A program made the position numbers and the translations under genes. DNA of 64,000 nucleotides from Caulobacter sp. 17J80-11 (lineage in GTDB: Bacteria; Pseudomonadota; Alphaproteobacteria; Caulobacterales; Caulobacteraceae): NCBI RefSeq assembly GCF_014349105.1, contig NZ_JACSJI010000009.1, positions 1 to 64,000 of the forward strand, in the 5' to 3' direction. Under the pieces are notes generated by a model. It was not told the DNA's origin and did not search any database. It saw only the letters and a list, made by a program, of their open reading frames with translations. Below are positions 35,076 through 44,183 of the stretch, piece after piece. How positions within the stretch are numbered: the stretch's first letter is position 1; each line of letters starts with the position of its first letter.

Positions 35076-36683
35076 TCAGCCGTCGACCTCCAGGGTGTAG
35101 CGTACAGCCTGTCGGCCGCCGGGCTGCAGACGCACCGGCCAGAGCGGCGCGCCGTCCTTCATGACATGCCGGCCGCTCTCCGACACCACGCGCAGGCCGC
35201 TCTCGCCCTCGGGCTCGTGCGCCACCTCCAGGTCGACCGGCACGGGCTTGGCGTTGGTCAGCTCGACCTCGACTTCGTACCGAACGTAGCTTCGCCCGGC
35301 ACGCATCAGGCGGCGCTCGGACACGAGCTTCGGCGAGACGGTCACGTCGATCGCCCGGGCGATCTCCAGTTCCACCGGCAGGCCCACGGCGATGTCCTTC
35401 AGCTTGGCCTCGCCGGCCAGCACCGGCCTGCCACCGGTCGCCTCCATCACCGCCACTGTGCCCCCGGGCAGCGGCCTGCCGAGGCCCGCGCCCGCCTCGT
35501 TCCTCATCCGCAGCAAGACGGTCGCGCCCCGGATGTCGGGGCCAACGGAGCCGTCGCGGTCGTCGCGGGACAGCTCGCCGATCCCGACCTTCGCCGAATA
35601 GATCCGCTTCACCGGCACCTTCGCCTGCTCAAGGAAACGCACCTGCTTGCTTTGGCGCGCCGCCACCGTCGTCGGCTCCGGCAGGGTGTAGAGCTTGTAG
35701 TCGCCGAGGTCGCTGACCTCCGCCAAGCGGCGGATGCGGCTGCCGGTTACGACGATATCCTCGGCCGGGCTGATTTCGGTGAAGTCCTGGCGGACGACCG
35801 GCCCCTCCTCCCTCCGCTCGCGGGTCCGGCCGCGGCCATAGGTCGTGGTTGCAGCCGGCCAGCATTGCGGCGCGACGCCGATCAGATTGGCCTCCGGCGA
35901 ACGCGTGGAGCTATCCCGCGCCACCTTTCCGGCCACCACCTGCGTCGGCGCGTCGACGAAGGTCGTGCTCCCTCCGTTGGCCAGGGTGATCCAGCCGGTC
36001 AGGTCCAGCGTCCGCCCATCCGCCGAAAGCCGCGCCACGTAATCCGCCGACCAATTGAAGTTCATGGCGATGTAGCTCAGCCGCACGGTCTGGCGGCCGG
36101 GCTTCAGGACGTCGACGACCGCCGACAGGGTGGCCCGGTCGGTTAGGCCGTCCGGCACGCGGTCGAACACCAGCCGCTCGGTCGAGCCGCTGCAGTCCAG
36201 CGCTTCGACGCCGTCGACCGTCTCCAGAACGACGCCCCGCGGGCCGGAGCGCACAACCGCGTCCTGCTCCTCCACCGCGCCGGACGCGCGATTGGTGCGC
36301 ACGACCCTCACCCGCTCGCCGACCGAGCGGTCCAGCAGGGCGCCCGGGCTGAGCAGGTCGAAATCGTAGTTCCGCTCCACGGTCTCCCCGGGCAGGCCCT
36401 CAAGCGCCGCCGTCTCCGGCACTGCGCCGTCGGCGACGCCGCGGAAGGTCAATCGGTAGCGTCCCGCCGGGAGATCGACCGTGCGGGTCTCGGTGATCAG
36501 CGCCAGCCCGCCCCGCGCAAAGAACGTGACGTCGGCGAAGTTCGACACTCTCGGCGCGTCGCCTTCACGATAGATGGTGACGGCGACCGCGTCGGCGCGG
36601 TCCGACACGACCTGGGCCGCCGCCGGACCGGCCGCCACAACGACCGCGACGTGGACGGCCGCGATCAGGGCCGCTCGACGCAC
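35076..36683 (-). CDS. DUF4139 domain protein, copy B (with VTGSRIRR motif)
   Basis: 535 residues with a Sec signal (cleavage about AAAQ, residue 24). DUF4139 blocks include RNYDFDLLSPGALLDRSVG, LSYIAMNFNWSADYVARLS and TLEVDG at the end; family members (mucoidy inhibitor A homologues) are beta-rich and of unknown function. A variable loop near residues 308-320 contains EDIVVTGSRIRR, a sequence typical of the N-terminus of TonB-dependent receptors. It follows copy A by four bases in the same operon. Confidence 0.85.
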   Translation of the reverse strand: MRRAALIAAVHVAVVVAAGPAAAQVVSDRADAVAVTIYREGDAPRVSNFADVTFFARGGLALITETRTVDLPAGRYRLTFRGVADGAVPETAALEGLPGETVERNYDFDLLSPGALLDRSVGERVRVVRTNRASGAVEEQDAVVRSGPRGVVLETVDGVEALDCSGSTERLVFDRVPDGLTDRATLSAVVDVLKPGRQTVRLSYIAMNFNWSADYVARLSADGRTLDLTGWITLANGGSTTFVDAPTQVVAGKVARDSSTRSPEANLIGVAPQCWPAATTTYGRGRTRERREEGPVVRQDFTEISPAEDIVVTGSRIRRLAEVSDLGDYKLYTLPEPTTVAARQSKQVRFLEQAKVPVKRIYSAKVGIGELSRDDRDGSVGPDIRGATVLLRMRNEAGAGLGRPLPGGTVAVMEATGGRPVLAGEAKLKDIAVGLPVELEIARAIDVTVSPKLVSERRLMRAGRSYVRYEVEVELTNAKPVPVDLEVAHEPEGESGLRVVSESGRHVMKDGAPLWPVRLQPGGRQAVRYTLEVDG

Positions 36684-36687
36684 GGCC

Positions 36688-38076
36688 TCACCAGCCGTTG
36701 TCGACGGTGAAGGTCAGGGTGGTCTCGCCGCCGGCCGGGACGGCGACGTCCCAAGCCAGCGAGCGGGCGTCCACCCGGCGGCTCGTCTGGCTTTCCTTGA
36801 GCACCTTGCCGTCGCGCCACAGCCCGGCCTGGACGATCTCGACCGTCACCGGCTCAGACCGCGCGTTGCGGACCAGGTAGGACATCTCGTAGGTCGAGCG
36901 AGACCACGACACCTTGCGCTGGGAGACCAGGGTCGGCTGCACGGTCACGTCGAAGGCTTCCCCGGTCTTCACCGTCAGGTTCGAGCCCTGGGCGGTGTGG
37001 TCGACCCGGTTCTCGCCCACGAACTTCGGCTCGCCGGCCTGGTCGCGCATGTAGACGCGCATGACCCCGGCCGGCAGCTGGGCTCCCAGCCCGCCCCGGG
37101 TCGAGTTGGAAAACTGCAGCACCACGTCGGCGCTGAGCGGCTCGGTCGAAGAGGTGAACCAGGACGCCCTGTAGGCGTAGACCTTGCGCGCGGCGACGCC
37201 CGAAACATCGAGGAAGCCGACCTGCTTGGTCTGGTTGTTGGCCACGGTGGTGCGTTCGGGCAGCGGGTAAAGGTAGTAGTCGGCCATCGCGGCCTTCGCC
37301 CCGATCTCGGCGCCGCCGGCGCTCTGCCCCGACCGACGCCGCTGCTGCTCCTGCTGCCACTGCCAATCGGGCATGCCCGGATTGCTGACCAGGTTCACGT
37401 CGCCAGCCACCAGCTGGGCGTCGACGTCCTTGAAGTCGGTGCCGGACTGGTTGGTCAGGGTGATCCAGCCCTGCAGGTCCAGCTTGCCGGCCTTCTCGTC
37501 GAACAGGGCGACGTAGTCGGCCTTCCAGGACAGGCCGCGCGAGAGATAGCTCAGCGTCGCCTTGCGCGGGCCGGCCTTCTCCGCGTCGACCGTCACCGAC
37601 AGGGTCGGCCGGGCGCGCAGGTTCTCGGGGACCTTGTCGAAGATCACCCGGGTGGGCACGCCGTCGTCGCGCAGCACCTCGATATGGTCGCCGACCTTCA
37701 GCACCACCCCGTTGTTGACCGACAGCACCGTGGCCCGTTCGGTGGTCTGCTGGCCAGTGCCGGGGTTGGTGCGCACGATCTGCACCTCGCGGCCGACCGC
37801 CTTCTCCATCAGCTTGGCGGGCGTGAGCAGGTCGTAGTCGAAGTTCTGCTCGACGATCGACAGCTCGCCGCCGGTCAGGGCCACGGTCTCCGGCCGGATG
37901 GCGGCGGAGACGTCCTTGAACTCCAGCTTGGAGCGGCCGGCCGGCAGGTTGAGGTCGCGGACCTCCTCGACCAGCGCCAGGTCGGAATTGTAGATGGTCA
38001 GGGAGCGCTTCGGCTCCTCGGCCATGGCCGGAGCGGCCGACGCCAGCAAAAGCGCCACGAAAGCCAGTCGGTGCAT
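36688..38076 (-). CDS. DUF4139 domain protein, copy A
   Basis: 462 residues; signal MHRLAFVALLLASAAPAMA. Shares with the next gene EQNFDYDLLTPAKLMEKAVG, RGLSWKADYVALFDEKAGK, LDLQGWITLTNQSGTDF and YLYPLPERTTVANNQTKQV. Exported, probably periplasmic or outer-membrane-associated. First gene of a two-gene paralogue operon. The loop that in copy B carries VTGSRIRR is here Gln/Arg-rich (WQWQQEQQRRRSGQ). Confidence 0.88.
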   Translation of the reverse strand: MHRLAFVALLLASAAPAMAEEPKRSLTIYNSDLALVEEVRDLNLPAGRSKLEFKDVSAAIRPETVALTGGELSIVEQNFDYDLLTPAKLMEKAVGREVQIVRTNPGTGQQTTERATVLSVNNGVVLKVGDHIEVLRDDGVPTRVIFDKVPENLRARPTLSVTVDAEKAGPRKATLSYLSRGLSWKADYVALFDEKAGKLDLQGWITLTNQSGTDFKDVDAQLVAGDVNLVSNPGMPDWQWQQEQQRRRSGQSAGGAEIGAKAAMADYYLYPLPERTTVANNQTKQVGFLDVSGVAARKVYAYRASWFTSSTEPLSADVVLQFSNSTRGGLGAQLPAGVMRVYMRDQAGEPKFVGENRVDHTAQGSNLTVKTGEAFDVTVQPTLVSQRKVSWSRSTYEMSYLVRNARSEPVTVEIVQAGLWRDGKVLKESQTSRRVDARSLAWDVAVPAGGETTLTFTVDNGW

Positions 38077-38210
38077 GCTTACTCCCCCGATGGGAGAAGC
38101 CTGTCACGCTGCGGCGAAGCTGTCGAGCATGCACGCCCCGCGCGCATCGCCCGATTGACCGGCTGGGCCGTGCATGTCACCGGAGCGGCGGGGATTTAGT
38201 GGAGGGGCGT

Positions 38211-38978
38211 ATGAGTGCCTTGTTTGGAATGCTGGCCGGCTTCGGTCCGGTCGCGGTCGGCGTGTCGACCCTGGCGGCCATCCTGCTCTGCATCCACGTG
38301 GTGCGCAGCAAGCGGGAGCTGTACTGGATCTGGCTGATGCTGGTGTTCCAGCCCTTCGGCGCGATCGTCTATTTCTTCGCCGTCTTCCTGCCCGAGTTGT
38401 CCCGTGACCCCAAGGCGCGGCGCATGGGCGAGGCCGCCCGCGACGCGATCGATCCGGGTCGCGCCTACCGCGCCGCGAAGGCCGCCTACGACGACACGCC
38501 GTCGGTCCAGAACGGGCTGAAGCTGGGCGAAGCGGCCGCCGACCTCGGCCGCTGGGACGAGGCCGAGACCCTGTTCGCCGCGGCCATGCAGGGCATGTAC
38601 GCCGACGACGCCACCCTGGTCGTGGGCCGCGCCCGCGCCCTGGTCGAGCTGGGCCGCGCCCCCGAGGCGCTGGAGGTGCTGACGCGCCTGCAGGGCGACG
38701 AGGCGCGCGCGCCGCGCGCCCTGCTGGTCAACGCCCGCGCCCTGCATGGGGCCGGCCGCCACGCCGAGGCCGAGCGCGCCTATCGCGACGCCGCGGCCCG
38801 TACGCCGGGCCTGGAGGGCGTCGCCCGCCACGCCGCCTTCCTGGCCGAGATCGGCCGCAAGGACGAGGCGCGCGAACTGCTGGCCGACCTCGACAAGCGC
38901 GCCGCCAAGGCTCGCGCCCATTTCCGCAAGGAAGCCAAGGTTTGGCGCGACTTCGCCGCCGCCAAGGTGGCCGCGTAA
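38211..38978 (+). CDS. Membrane-anchored TPR protein
   Basis: 255 residues. Two N-terminal membrane helices (FGPVAVGVSTLAAILLCIHV and YWIWLMLVFQPFGAIVYFFA), a layout like phospholipase-D-nuclease N-terminal domains, are followed by a cytoplasmic TPR solenoid (RWDEAETLFAAAM, GRAPEALEVLTRL, GRHAEAERAYRDAA, GRKDEARELLADL). Scaffold role likely. Start at the ATG 38211 with SD GGAGGGG. Confidence 0.82.
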   Translation: MSALFGMLAGFGPVAVGVSTLAAILLCIHVVRSKRELYWIWLMLVFQPFGAIVYFFAVFLPELSRDPKARRMGEAARDAIDPGRAYRAAKAAYDDTPSVQNGLKLGEAAADLGRWDEAETLFAAAMQGMYADDATLVVGRARALVELGRAPEALEVLTRLQGDEARAPRALLVNARALHGAGRHAEAERAYRDAAARTPGLEGVARHAAFLAEIGRKDEARELLADLDKRAAKARAHFRKEAKVWRDFAAAKVAA

Positions 38979-39066
38979 GGCGATCCTGTAAGAACCACGC
39001 CGCCTCGCGCGACTAGCTCCTCGACGGGCCGCTCATAAGCGCGCCCGAACGCGAGGGGAGTTTTGC

Positions 39067-39303
39067 GTGAAGCTGAAGTGGATCCTGCCGGCGGTCGCCG
39101 TCGTCGTCTGCGTGGCCGCCTGGGCGGGCATGTTCGTGGGCCTCTACCTGGGCGTCGACCTGAAGGCCCGCACCGTGCTGGTCACCCTGGCCGCCCTTTC
39201 CGGCGAGGCGGTGCTGTGGACCTTCGCCGCCGCCCTTGGCCTGACCGTCTTCGAGGCGCGCCGCCGCATCTGGGCGCGCCTCACGGGGCGTAAGCCCGCT
39301 TAG
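39067..39303 (+). CDS. Small two-helix membrane protein
   Basis: 78 residues from the GTG at 39067 with GAGGGGAG upstream. Two hydrophobic segments (ILPAVAVVVCVAAWAGMFVG and VTLAALSGEAVLWTFAAALG) and a basic C-terminus (EARRRIWARLTGRKPA). Unknown function. Converges with the pirin gene; the stops overlap. Confidence 0.65.
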   Translation: MKLKWILPAVAVVVCVAAWAGMFVGLYLGVDLKARTVLVTLAALSGEAVLWTFAAALGLTVFEARRRIWARLTGRKPA

Positions 39304-40136
39304 AACCGCCCGGCCCGGAAGTCCTCGAACGCCTGCTGCACCTCTTCGCGGGAGTTCATGACGAACGGGCCGCCCCAGGCCACCGGCTCGCGGATCGGAC
39401 GGCCGGCCAGCACCAGGAAGCGGGCCGGCCAGTCGCCGACGCTCTCCGCCTTGATGGTGTCGCCCTCGCCCAGGAAGGCCGCGCCGAGCGCCGAGACCAC
39501 CTGTCCGCCGACGCGGACCGCGCCGTCGAACACCACCAGCATGGCGGCGCGGTCGGTGGCCACGGGCTCCTCGAACACCGCGCCCTGCGGCAGGGTCACG
39601 TCGAAGTAGAGGGCGTCGACCGCCCCGCCCGAGACCGGCCCTGCCGTGCCCTGCGCGGTGCGGCCGGCCACGACCTTCACGCTGGCGCCGCCGTCGCGGC
39701 TCTCGACCGGGATCTTCGGCGCGTCGAACTCCTGGTAGGCCGGCGCGCTCATCTTCAGCTCACGCGGCAGGTTCACCCACAGCTGGAAGCCGCTCATGCG
39801 GCCTTCCGCCTGCTCCGGCATTTCGGAGTGGACCAGGCCCTTGCCCGCGCGCATCCACTGGATGCCGCCGGTCTCGATCACCCCGGCGTTGCCCTGATTG
39901 TCGGCGTGGCGCATGCGCCCTTCGAGCATGTAGGTGACCGTCTCGAAGCCCCGGTGCGGGTGGTCGGGAAAGCCGCCGACGTAGTCGGACGCCTCGGCGG
40001 TGTCGAAGTAGTCCAGCATCAGGAACGGGTCGAACATCTGGGCCTCGGGCGTGCCCAGGATGCGGGTCAGGCGCACGCCCGCCCCGTCGGACGCGGCCAT
40101 GCCCTTGACCACCTTCAGCACCGCGCGTTCGGCCAT
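39300..40136 (-). CDS. Pirin family protein
   Basis: Bicupin of 278 residues. The N-terminal cupin has the metal-binding pattern HPHRGFETVTYMLEGRMRHAD, followed by IQWMRAGKGLVHSEM, both diagnostic of pirin. Some bacterial pirins are quercetinases or modulate redox enzymes. The promoter should lie in 40137-40309, shared with divergent ychF. Confidence 0.92.
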   Translation of the reverse strand: MAERAVLKVVKGMAASDGAGVRLTRILGTPEAQMFDPFLMLDYFDTAEASDYVGGFPDHPHRGFETVTYMLEGRMRHADNQGNAGVIETGGIQWMRAGKGLVHSEMPEQAEGRMSGFQLWVNLPRELKMSAPAYQEFDAPKIPVESRDGGASVKVVAGRTAQGTAGPVSGGAVDALYFDVTLPQGAVFEEPVATDRAAMLVVFDGAVRVGGQVVSALGAAFLGEGDTIKAESVGDWPARFLVLAGRPIREPVAWGGPFVMNSREEVQQAFEDFRAGRF

Positions 40137-40309
40137 ATCGACGTCTCCAGCTGCAAACTCGAAACGATATCTAGCGCGGTTGCCGTTCTTTCCAAGAGCG
40201 GACGCCGCACCCGGCGAACCGTCGCGTTGCCCCGGAAGGCGGAAACGGCCATATAGCGCGCCGACATCCGCGGCTTCTCCTGACGGCCGCCACGCATCCC
40301 GAGACGTTC

Positions 40310-41410
40310 ATGGCCCTCAAAGTCGCGATCGTCGGCCTGCCCAACGTGGGCAAGTCGACCCTGTTCAACGCCCTGACCCAGACCGCCGCCGCCCAGGCCG
40401 CCAATTATCCGTTCTGCACCATCGAGCCGAACGTGGGCGACGTGGCCGTGCCGGAGCCGCGCCTGGAGAAGCTGGCCGCGATCGCCGGCTCCAAGGAGAT
40501 CATCCCGGCCCGCATCAACTTCGTCGACGTCGCCGGCCTGGTCCGCGGCGCCTCGAAGGGCGAAGGCCTGGGCAACCAGTTCCTGGCCAACATCCGCGAC
40601 TGCGACGCCGTGGCCTTCGTCACCCGCTGCTTCGAGGACGACGACATCACCCACGTCGAGGGCCGGGTCGACCCGCTGTCGGACCTGGAGATCATCGAGA
40701 CCGAGCTGATGCTGGCCGACCTCGAGAGCCTGGAAAAGCGCGTCCCCAACCTGGAGAAGCGCGCCAAGGCCGGCTCCGACAAGGAGAGCGCCAACACGCT
40801 GCGCCTGGTGAACCTGGCGCTCGACCAACTGCGCGAAGGCCGCCCGGCCCGCGCCGCCAAGGTGTCGAAGGAAGACGACAAGGCCTGGCGCATGCTGCAG
40901 CTGCTGACCGCCCAGCCGGCCCTGTACGTCTGCAACGTCGACGAGGGCTCGGCCTCCGACGGCAACAAGTACTCGGCCGTGATCGCCGAGCGCGCCGCCC
41001 GCGACAACGCCAAGGCCGTGGTCATCTCGGCCAAGATCGAGAGCGAGATCGCCCAGCTGGACGAGGCCGAGCGCACGGAGTTCCTGGAGACCCTGGGCCT
41101 GGAAGAGCCGGGCCTGAACCGCCTGATCCACGAGGCCTACGCCCTGCTGGGCCTGCAGACCTACTTCACCGTGGGTCCGAAGGAGGCGCGCGCCTGGACC
41201 ATCCACGTGGGCGACACCGCCCCGCAGGCGGCCGGCGTGATCCACACCGACTTCGAAAAGGGCTTCATCCGCGCCGAGACCATCGCCTACCCGGACTACG
41301 TCCAGTTCAAGGGCGAGAACGGGGCCAAGGAAGCCGGCAAGATGCGCTCGGAAGGCAAGGAATACGTCGTCAAGGACGGCGACGTGATGCACTTCCGCTT
41401 CAACGTCTGA
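40310..41410 (+). CDS. ychF: Redox-regulated ATPase YchF (Ola1-type)
   Basis: 366 residues of the Obg-family ATPase that associates with ribosomes. G1 GLPNVGKSTLFNALT; NYPFCTIEPNVG; G3 region FVDVAGLVRGASKGEGLGNQFL; the G4 position is CNVDE instead of NKxD, which is why the family prefers ATP. The C-terminal TGS domain has YFTVGPKEARAWTI and ends with FRFNV. A terminator follows at 41435. Confidence 0.97.
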   Translation: MALKVAIVGLPNVGKSTLFNALTQTAAAQAANYPFCTIEPNVGDVAVPEPRLEKLAAIAGSKEIIPARINFVDVAGLVRGASKGEGLGNQFLANIRDCDAVAFVTRCFEDDDITHVEGRVDPLSDLEIIETELMLADLESLEKRVPNLEKRAKAGSDKESANTLRLVNLALDQLREGRPARAAKVSKEDDKAWRMLQLLTAQPALYVCNVDEGSASDGNKYSAVIAERAARDNAKAVVISAKIESEIAQLDEAERTEFLETLGLEEPGLNRLIHEAYALLGLQTYFTVGPKEARAWTIHVGDTAPQAAGVIHTDFEKGFIRAETIAYPDYVQFKGENGAKEAGKMRSEGKEYVVKDGDVMHFRFNV

Positions 41411-41434
41411 TCCGACGGCACATCGGTTCGCGCG

Positions 41435-41466
41435 ACGGCCGCCCTCACGGGCGGCCGTTTTGCTTT
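41435..41466 (+). terminator. Terminator of ychF
   Basis: A 10-bp stem ACGGCCGCCC / GGGCGGCCGT with TCAC loop and TTTGCTTT tail. Confidence 0.9.
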
Positions 41467-41478
41467 GCGGCGGGCCCG

Positions 41479-41559
41479 CCCTCGTCCTTCGACAAGCTCA
41501 GGATGAGGGCTACTGCGTTTGATTAGACATCCGCATCCTGAGCCTGTCGAAGGACGAGG
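41479..41559. repeat. REPIN-like inverted repeat pair
   Basis: Reverse copy 41479-41509 and forward copy 41531-41559, spacer 21 bases. It lies exactly between two terminators, so it is outside transcribed gene ends. Confidence 0.85.
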
Positions 41560-41575
41560 ATTTCGGCCCCTCCAA

Positions 41576-41616
41576 CGAAAAACGCCCGCCTCCTGCGAGG
41601 CGGGCGTTTCCGTTTT
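41576..41616 (-). terminator. Terminator of M28 peptidase A
   Basis: Stem AACGCCCGCCTC / GAGGCGGGCGTT with CTGC loop; on the minus strand it is followed by TTTTCGTTGG. T-rich also on the plus side, so possibly bidirectional. Confidence 0.85.
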
Positions 41617-41633
41617 CAGGCTTCAGCCGGCGC

Positions 41634-43283
41634 TTACTTCTTGCGGGCGGCTTCCGACTTGTCGCGGACCGGCTTGAACTCCGAGCCGGCCTTCCACTGC
41701 GACCAGCGATCGGTGTTGGCCAGGCCCATGCCGATCTGGCGCAGCATGTCCAGATCCTGCACCGCGCCGCTCCAGTCCCAGTTCGGGTTAAACTCGTCGT
41801 CGGGCTGGTGGTAGCGCTTGGTGTTGTACTCCTCAGAGGCCTTCTTGCCGGCTTCCTTGCCGCCGTTGACCAGGTCCTCGCCCGCGCCGGCGTAGAGCAT
41901 CGGCACGCCGCGCTTGGCGAACGGGAAGTGGTCCGAACGGTAGTAGTGGCCGGCTTCCGGCGAGGACTCCGCCACGATCACGCGATGCTGCTTGGCGGCG
42001 ACGCGCTGCAGGTCGTCCTGCAGGTCCGACTGGCCGAAGCCGACGACTTCCACGTCCTTGGTCGGGCCGTTGGTCGGCAGGCCGTCCATGTTGAAGCCGG
42101 CGACAGTGGTCTCCAGCGGATAGACCGGGTTGGCGGCGTAGAATTCCGAGCCCAGCAGGCCCTTCTCCTCGGCCGTGTAGGCGATGAACACGATCGAGCG
42201 GTCCGGACGCGGGCCGGCGGCGAACACGCGGCCCAGCTCGAGCAGGCCGGCGGTGCCGGACGCGTTGTCGAGGGCGCCGTTGTAGATGTCGTCGCCGTTG
42301 GCGTCGGCCACGCCGCGGCCCAGGTGATCCCAGTGCGCGCCGTAGATGATGGTCTCGCCCGGACGCTTCTTGCCCACCAGGCGGGCGATGACGTTGTGGG
42401 TGACGGTCTTGTCGGCCTGGACGGCGAAGTCGGTCGAGAACGAGGCGTTCATCGGCACGGCCTTGAAGCCCTTGGTGTGGGCGGCGGTGCGCAGCGCCTC
42501 GAAGTCGAGGCCGGCCTGCTTGAACAGCTCGACGGCCTGGTCGCGCTGGACCCAGCCCTGCACCGGCGCGCGCTCCTTCATCGGGTCGGCGCGGACGATG
42601 TCGAACTGCGGGGCCGACCAGGAGCCCTCGACCGTGGCCCAGCCGTAGGAGGCCGGCTTGGTCTCGTGGACGATGATCACGCCCGCGGCGCCCTGGCGGG
42701 CGGCTTCCTCGAACTTGTAGGTCCAGCGGCCGTAGTAGGTCATGGCCTTGCCGCCGAACAGACCGCCCAGGTCCGCCTCGAAGTCCGGGTCGTTGACCAG
42801 AACGACGGCGACCTTGCCGTGCATGTCCAGGCCCGCATAGTCGTCCCAGCCACGCTCCGGCGCGTGCACGCCGTAGCCGACGAAGACCAGCGGCGCGTCC
42901 TTCAGGGTGATGTGGTCCACCGGCTGCTGCGTGCCGACCACGATCTCCTTGCCGTAGACGTAGTCGTGGCTCCAGGCGCCGGCCTTCACCGAGGCGGTCA
43001 CCGGGCCCGTCTTCTGGGTGCGCAGCAGGGTGACGTCCTGGAACCAGGAGCCGTTCGGGCCGCCCGGCTGCAGGCCGGCGGCTTCGAACTGCTTGGCGAT
43101 GTAGGCGATGGCCTTTTCTTCGCCCGGGGTCGCCGGGCCGCGGCCTTCGAACTCGTCCGACGACAGCACCTTCACGTGCTCGGAGATCTTGGCGGCGTCG
43201 ATCTGCGGCTGGCTGGCGGCCAGCGCGGCGGTGGCGGTGGAGGCCATAAGGACGGCCGCCACGGCGAGGGAGATACGCTTCAT
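41634..43283 (-). CDS. M28 family secreted metallopeptidase, copy A
   Basis: 549 residues with a Sec signal (cleavage about ALAAS, residue 23). A protease-associated domain (about 130-260) is inserted in the catalytic domain, as in PA-domain aminopeptidases. Zinc ligands lie in YGAHWDHLG (H, D), DNASGTAGLLEL (D), YTAEEKGLLGSEFYA (Glu pair) and the C-terminal YRSDHFPFAKRGVPML (H). Predicted periplasmic aminopeptidase. A close paralogue lies 1 kb away at 44242, in the same orientation. Confidence 0.92.
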   Translation of the reverse strand: MKRISLAVAAVLMASTATAALAASQPQIDAAKISEHVKVLSSDEFEGRGPATPGEEKAIAYIAKQFEAAGLQPGGPNGSWFQDVTLLRTQKTGPVTASVKAGAWSHDYVYGKEIVVGTQQPVDHITLKDAPLVFVGYGVHAPERGWDDYAGLDMHGKVAVVLVNDPDFEADLGGLFGGKAMTYYGRWTYKFEEAARQGAAGVIIVHETKPASYGWATVEGSWSAPQFDIVRADPMKERAPVQGWVQRDQAVELFKQAGLDFEALRTAAHTKGFKAVPMNASFSTDFAVQADKTVTHNVIARLVGKKRPGETIIYGAHWDHLGRGVADANGDDIYNGALDNASGTAGLLELGRVFAAGPRPDRSIVFIAYTAEEKGLLGSEFYAANPVYPLETTVAGFNMDGLPTNGPTKDVEVVGFGQSDLQDDLQRVAAKQHRVIVAESSPEAGHYYRSDHFPFAKRGVPMLYAGAGEDLVNGGKEAGKKASEEYNTKRYHQPDDEFNPNWDWSGAVQDLDMLRQIGMGLANTDRWSQWKAGSEFKPVRDKSEAARKK

Positions 43284-43424
43284 TGGTTTCCTACCCCGAC
43301 GAATGACTTCATCTGGCGGCGGACTATACAGTTCGAACCCCAGCGGTCGAGATGGTTCTCCGGAACGCGGGAACCTGCGCGCGTGCGCCGCAGTTCACCC
43401 CTTCGGGCTGAAGGGGGTTATCCG

Positions 43425-43904
43425 TTGAATCTGCTGAAACATCCGAGCGCCTTCGGATTCCGCAAGGGGATCGAGTTCTCCGTCACGCCGACGGGCCGTC
43501 TCCTCGATGTCGCCGTCGACGCCGCCGCCCGCGGCGCGCCGGGCGTCTACGTCGCCTGGCTGGAGCCCCGCGGCGCCGCCCTGAAGGTCGGCGCGTCGGC
43601 CACCAGCGTCTGGGACTGCTGGGCCCACGCGCTGAAGCTGATGGAGGCCTGCGACGGCGGCGAGGCGCTGTGCGGCGACGCCTGGAGCGACCGGGCCGCC
43701 CTGGTCCGCGCCGCCGCCGGGCAGAAGGTCGGCATATGGTGGAAGACCGCCTGCTGCGGGCGCATCGACTACGCCGAACAGGAAGGCTTCGCGCCGGTGT
43801 CCCTGGCCGAGGCGGAGGAGCGGTTCCTCAGCTGGTACTACCACCCGGTGTTCGGCCGCGCGCCGGCCGAGCGCGGCCTGCCGGAGATCCTGGCGACGGA
43901 CTGA
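43425..43904 (+). CDS. Hypothetical protein, 159 aa (weak GIY-YIG resemblance)
   Basis: Starts at the TTG 43425 with SD AAGGGGG. GVYVAWLEPRGAALKVGAS resembles the two-strand GIY/YIG core (GVY and KVG), followed by WDCWAHALKLMEACDGG. The C-terminal part has IDYAEQEGFAPVSLAEAEER and RFLSWYYHPVFGRAP-like FLSWYYHPVFG. I do not recognise the family with confidence. Five bases separate it from the next gene, so they are coupled. Both are transcribed against the flanking M28 genes. Confidence 0.6.
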   Translation: MNLLKHPSAFGFRKGIEFSVTPTGRLLDVAVDAAARGAPGVYVAWLEPRGAALKVGASATSVWDCWAHALKLMEACDGGEALCGDAWSDRAALVRAAAGQKVGIWWKTACCGRIDYAEQEGFAPVSLAEAEERFLSWYYHPVFGRAPAERGLPEILATD

Positions 43905-43909
43905 GGGCG

Positions 43910-44179
43910 GTGGACGAGGACCTCGACGGCCTGACCCGCGAAGAGTTGCTGGCCGAGGCCAAACGCCTGCGCGCCGGCGTGCGCGCCCACCGCGACGCCA
44001 GCGGCCAGGACCTGTGCTGGCATCACCCGCAACTGTGGGGCCTGCTGCCCGAGCCGATCCCGAAGGAAATCGCCGTTCCCGCCTGGCCGCAGTTCCTGCG
44101 TGGCTGCGTGAAGTACCGCGAGAGCCTGGACCGCGAACTGCCCGACGCGCCGCGGACGACGGAGGAGTACGAACCCTAG
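43910..44179 (+). CDS. Hypothetical protein, 89 aa
   Basis: GTG at 43910, AGGG within the intercistronic gap. N-terminal acidic coiled helix (DLDGLTREELLAEAKRLRAG), then VRAHRDASGQDLCWHHPQLWGLLPEP and FLRGCVKYRESLDREL. This His/Cys-containing pattern occurs in small proteobacterial proteins without assigned function. A GTCATCCCGG element follows at 44184. Confidence 0.65.
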   Translation: MDEDLDGLTREELLAEAKRLRAGVRAHRDASGQDLCWHHPQLWGLLPEPIPKEIAVPAWPQFLRGCVKYRESLDRELPDAPRTTEEYEP

Positions 44180-44183
44180 GGCC

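Noticed and set aside
35722-35765. A TonB-dependent receptor gene suggested by VTGSRIRR
   Set aside because: The surrounding protein is clearly DUF4139 along its whole length; only the motif is receptor-like.
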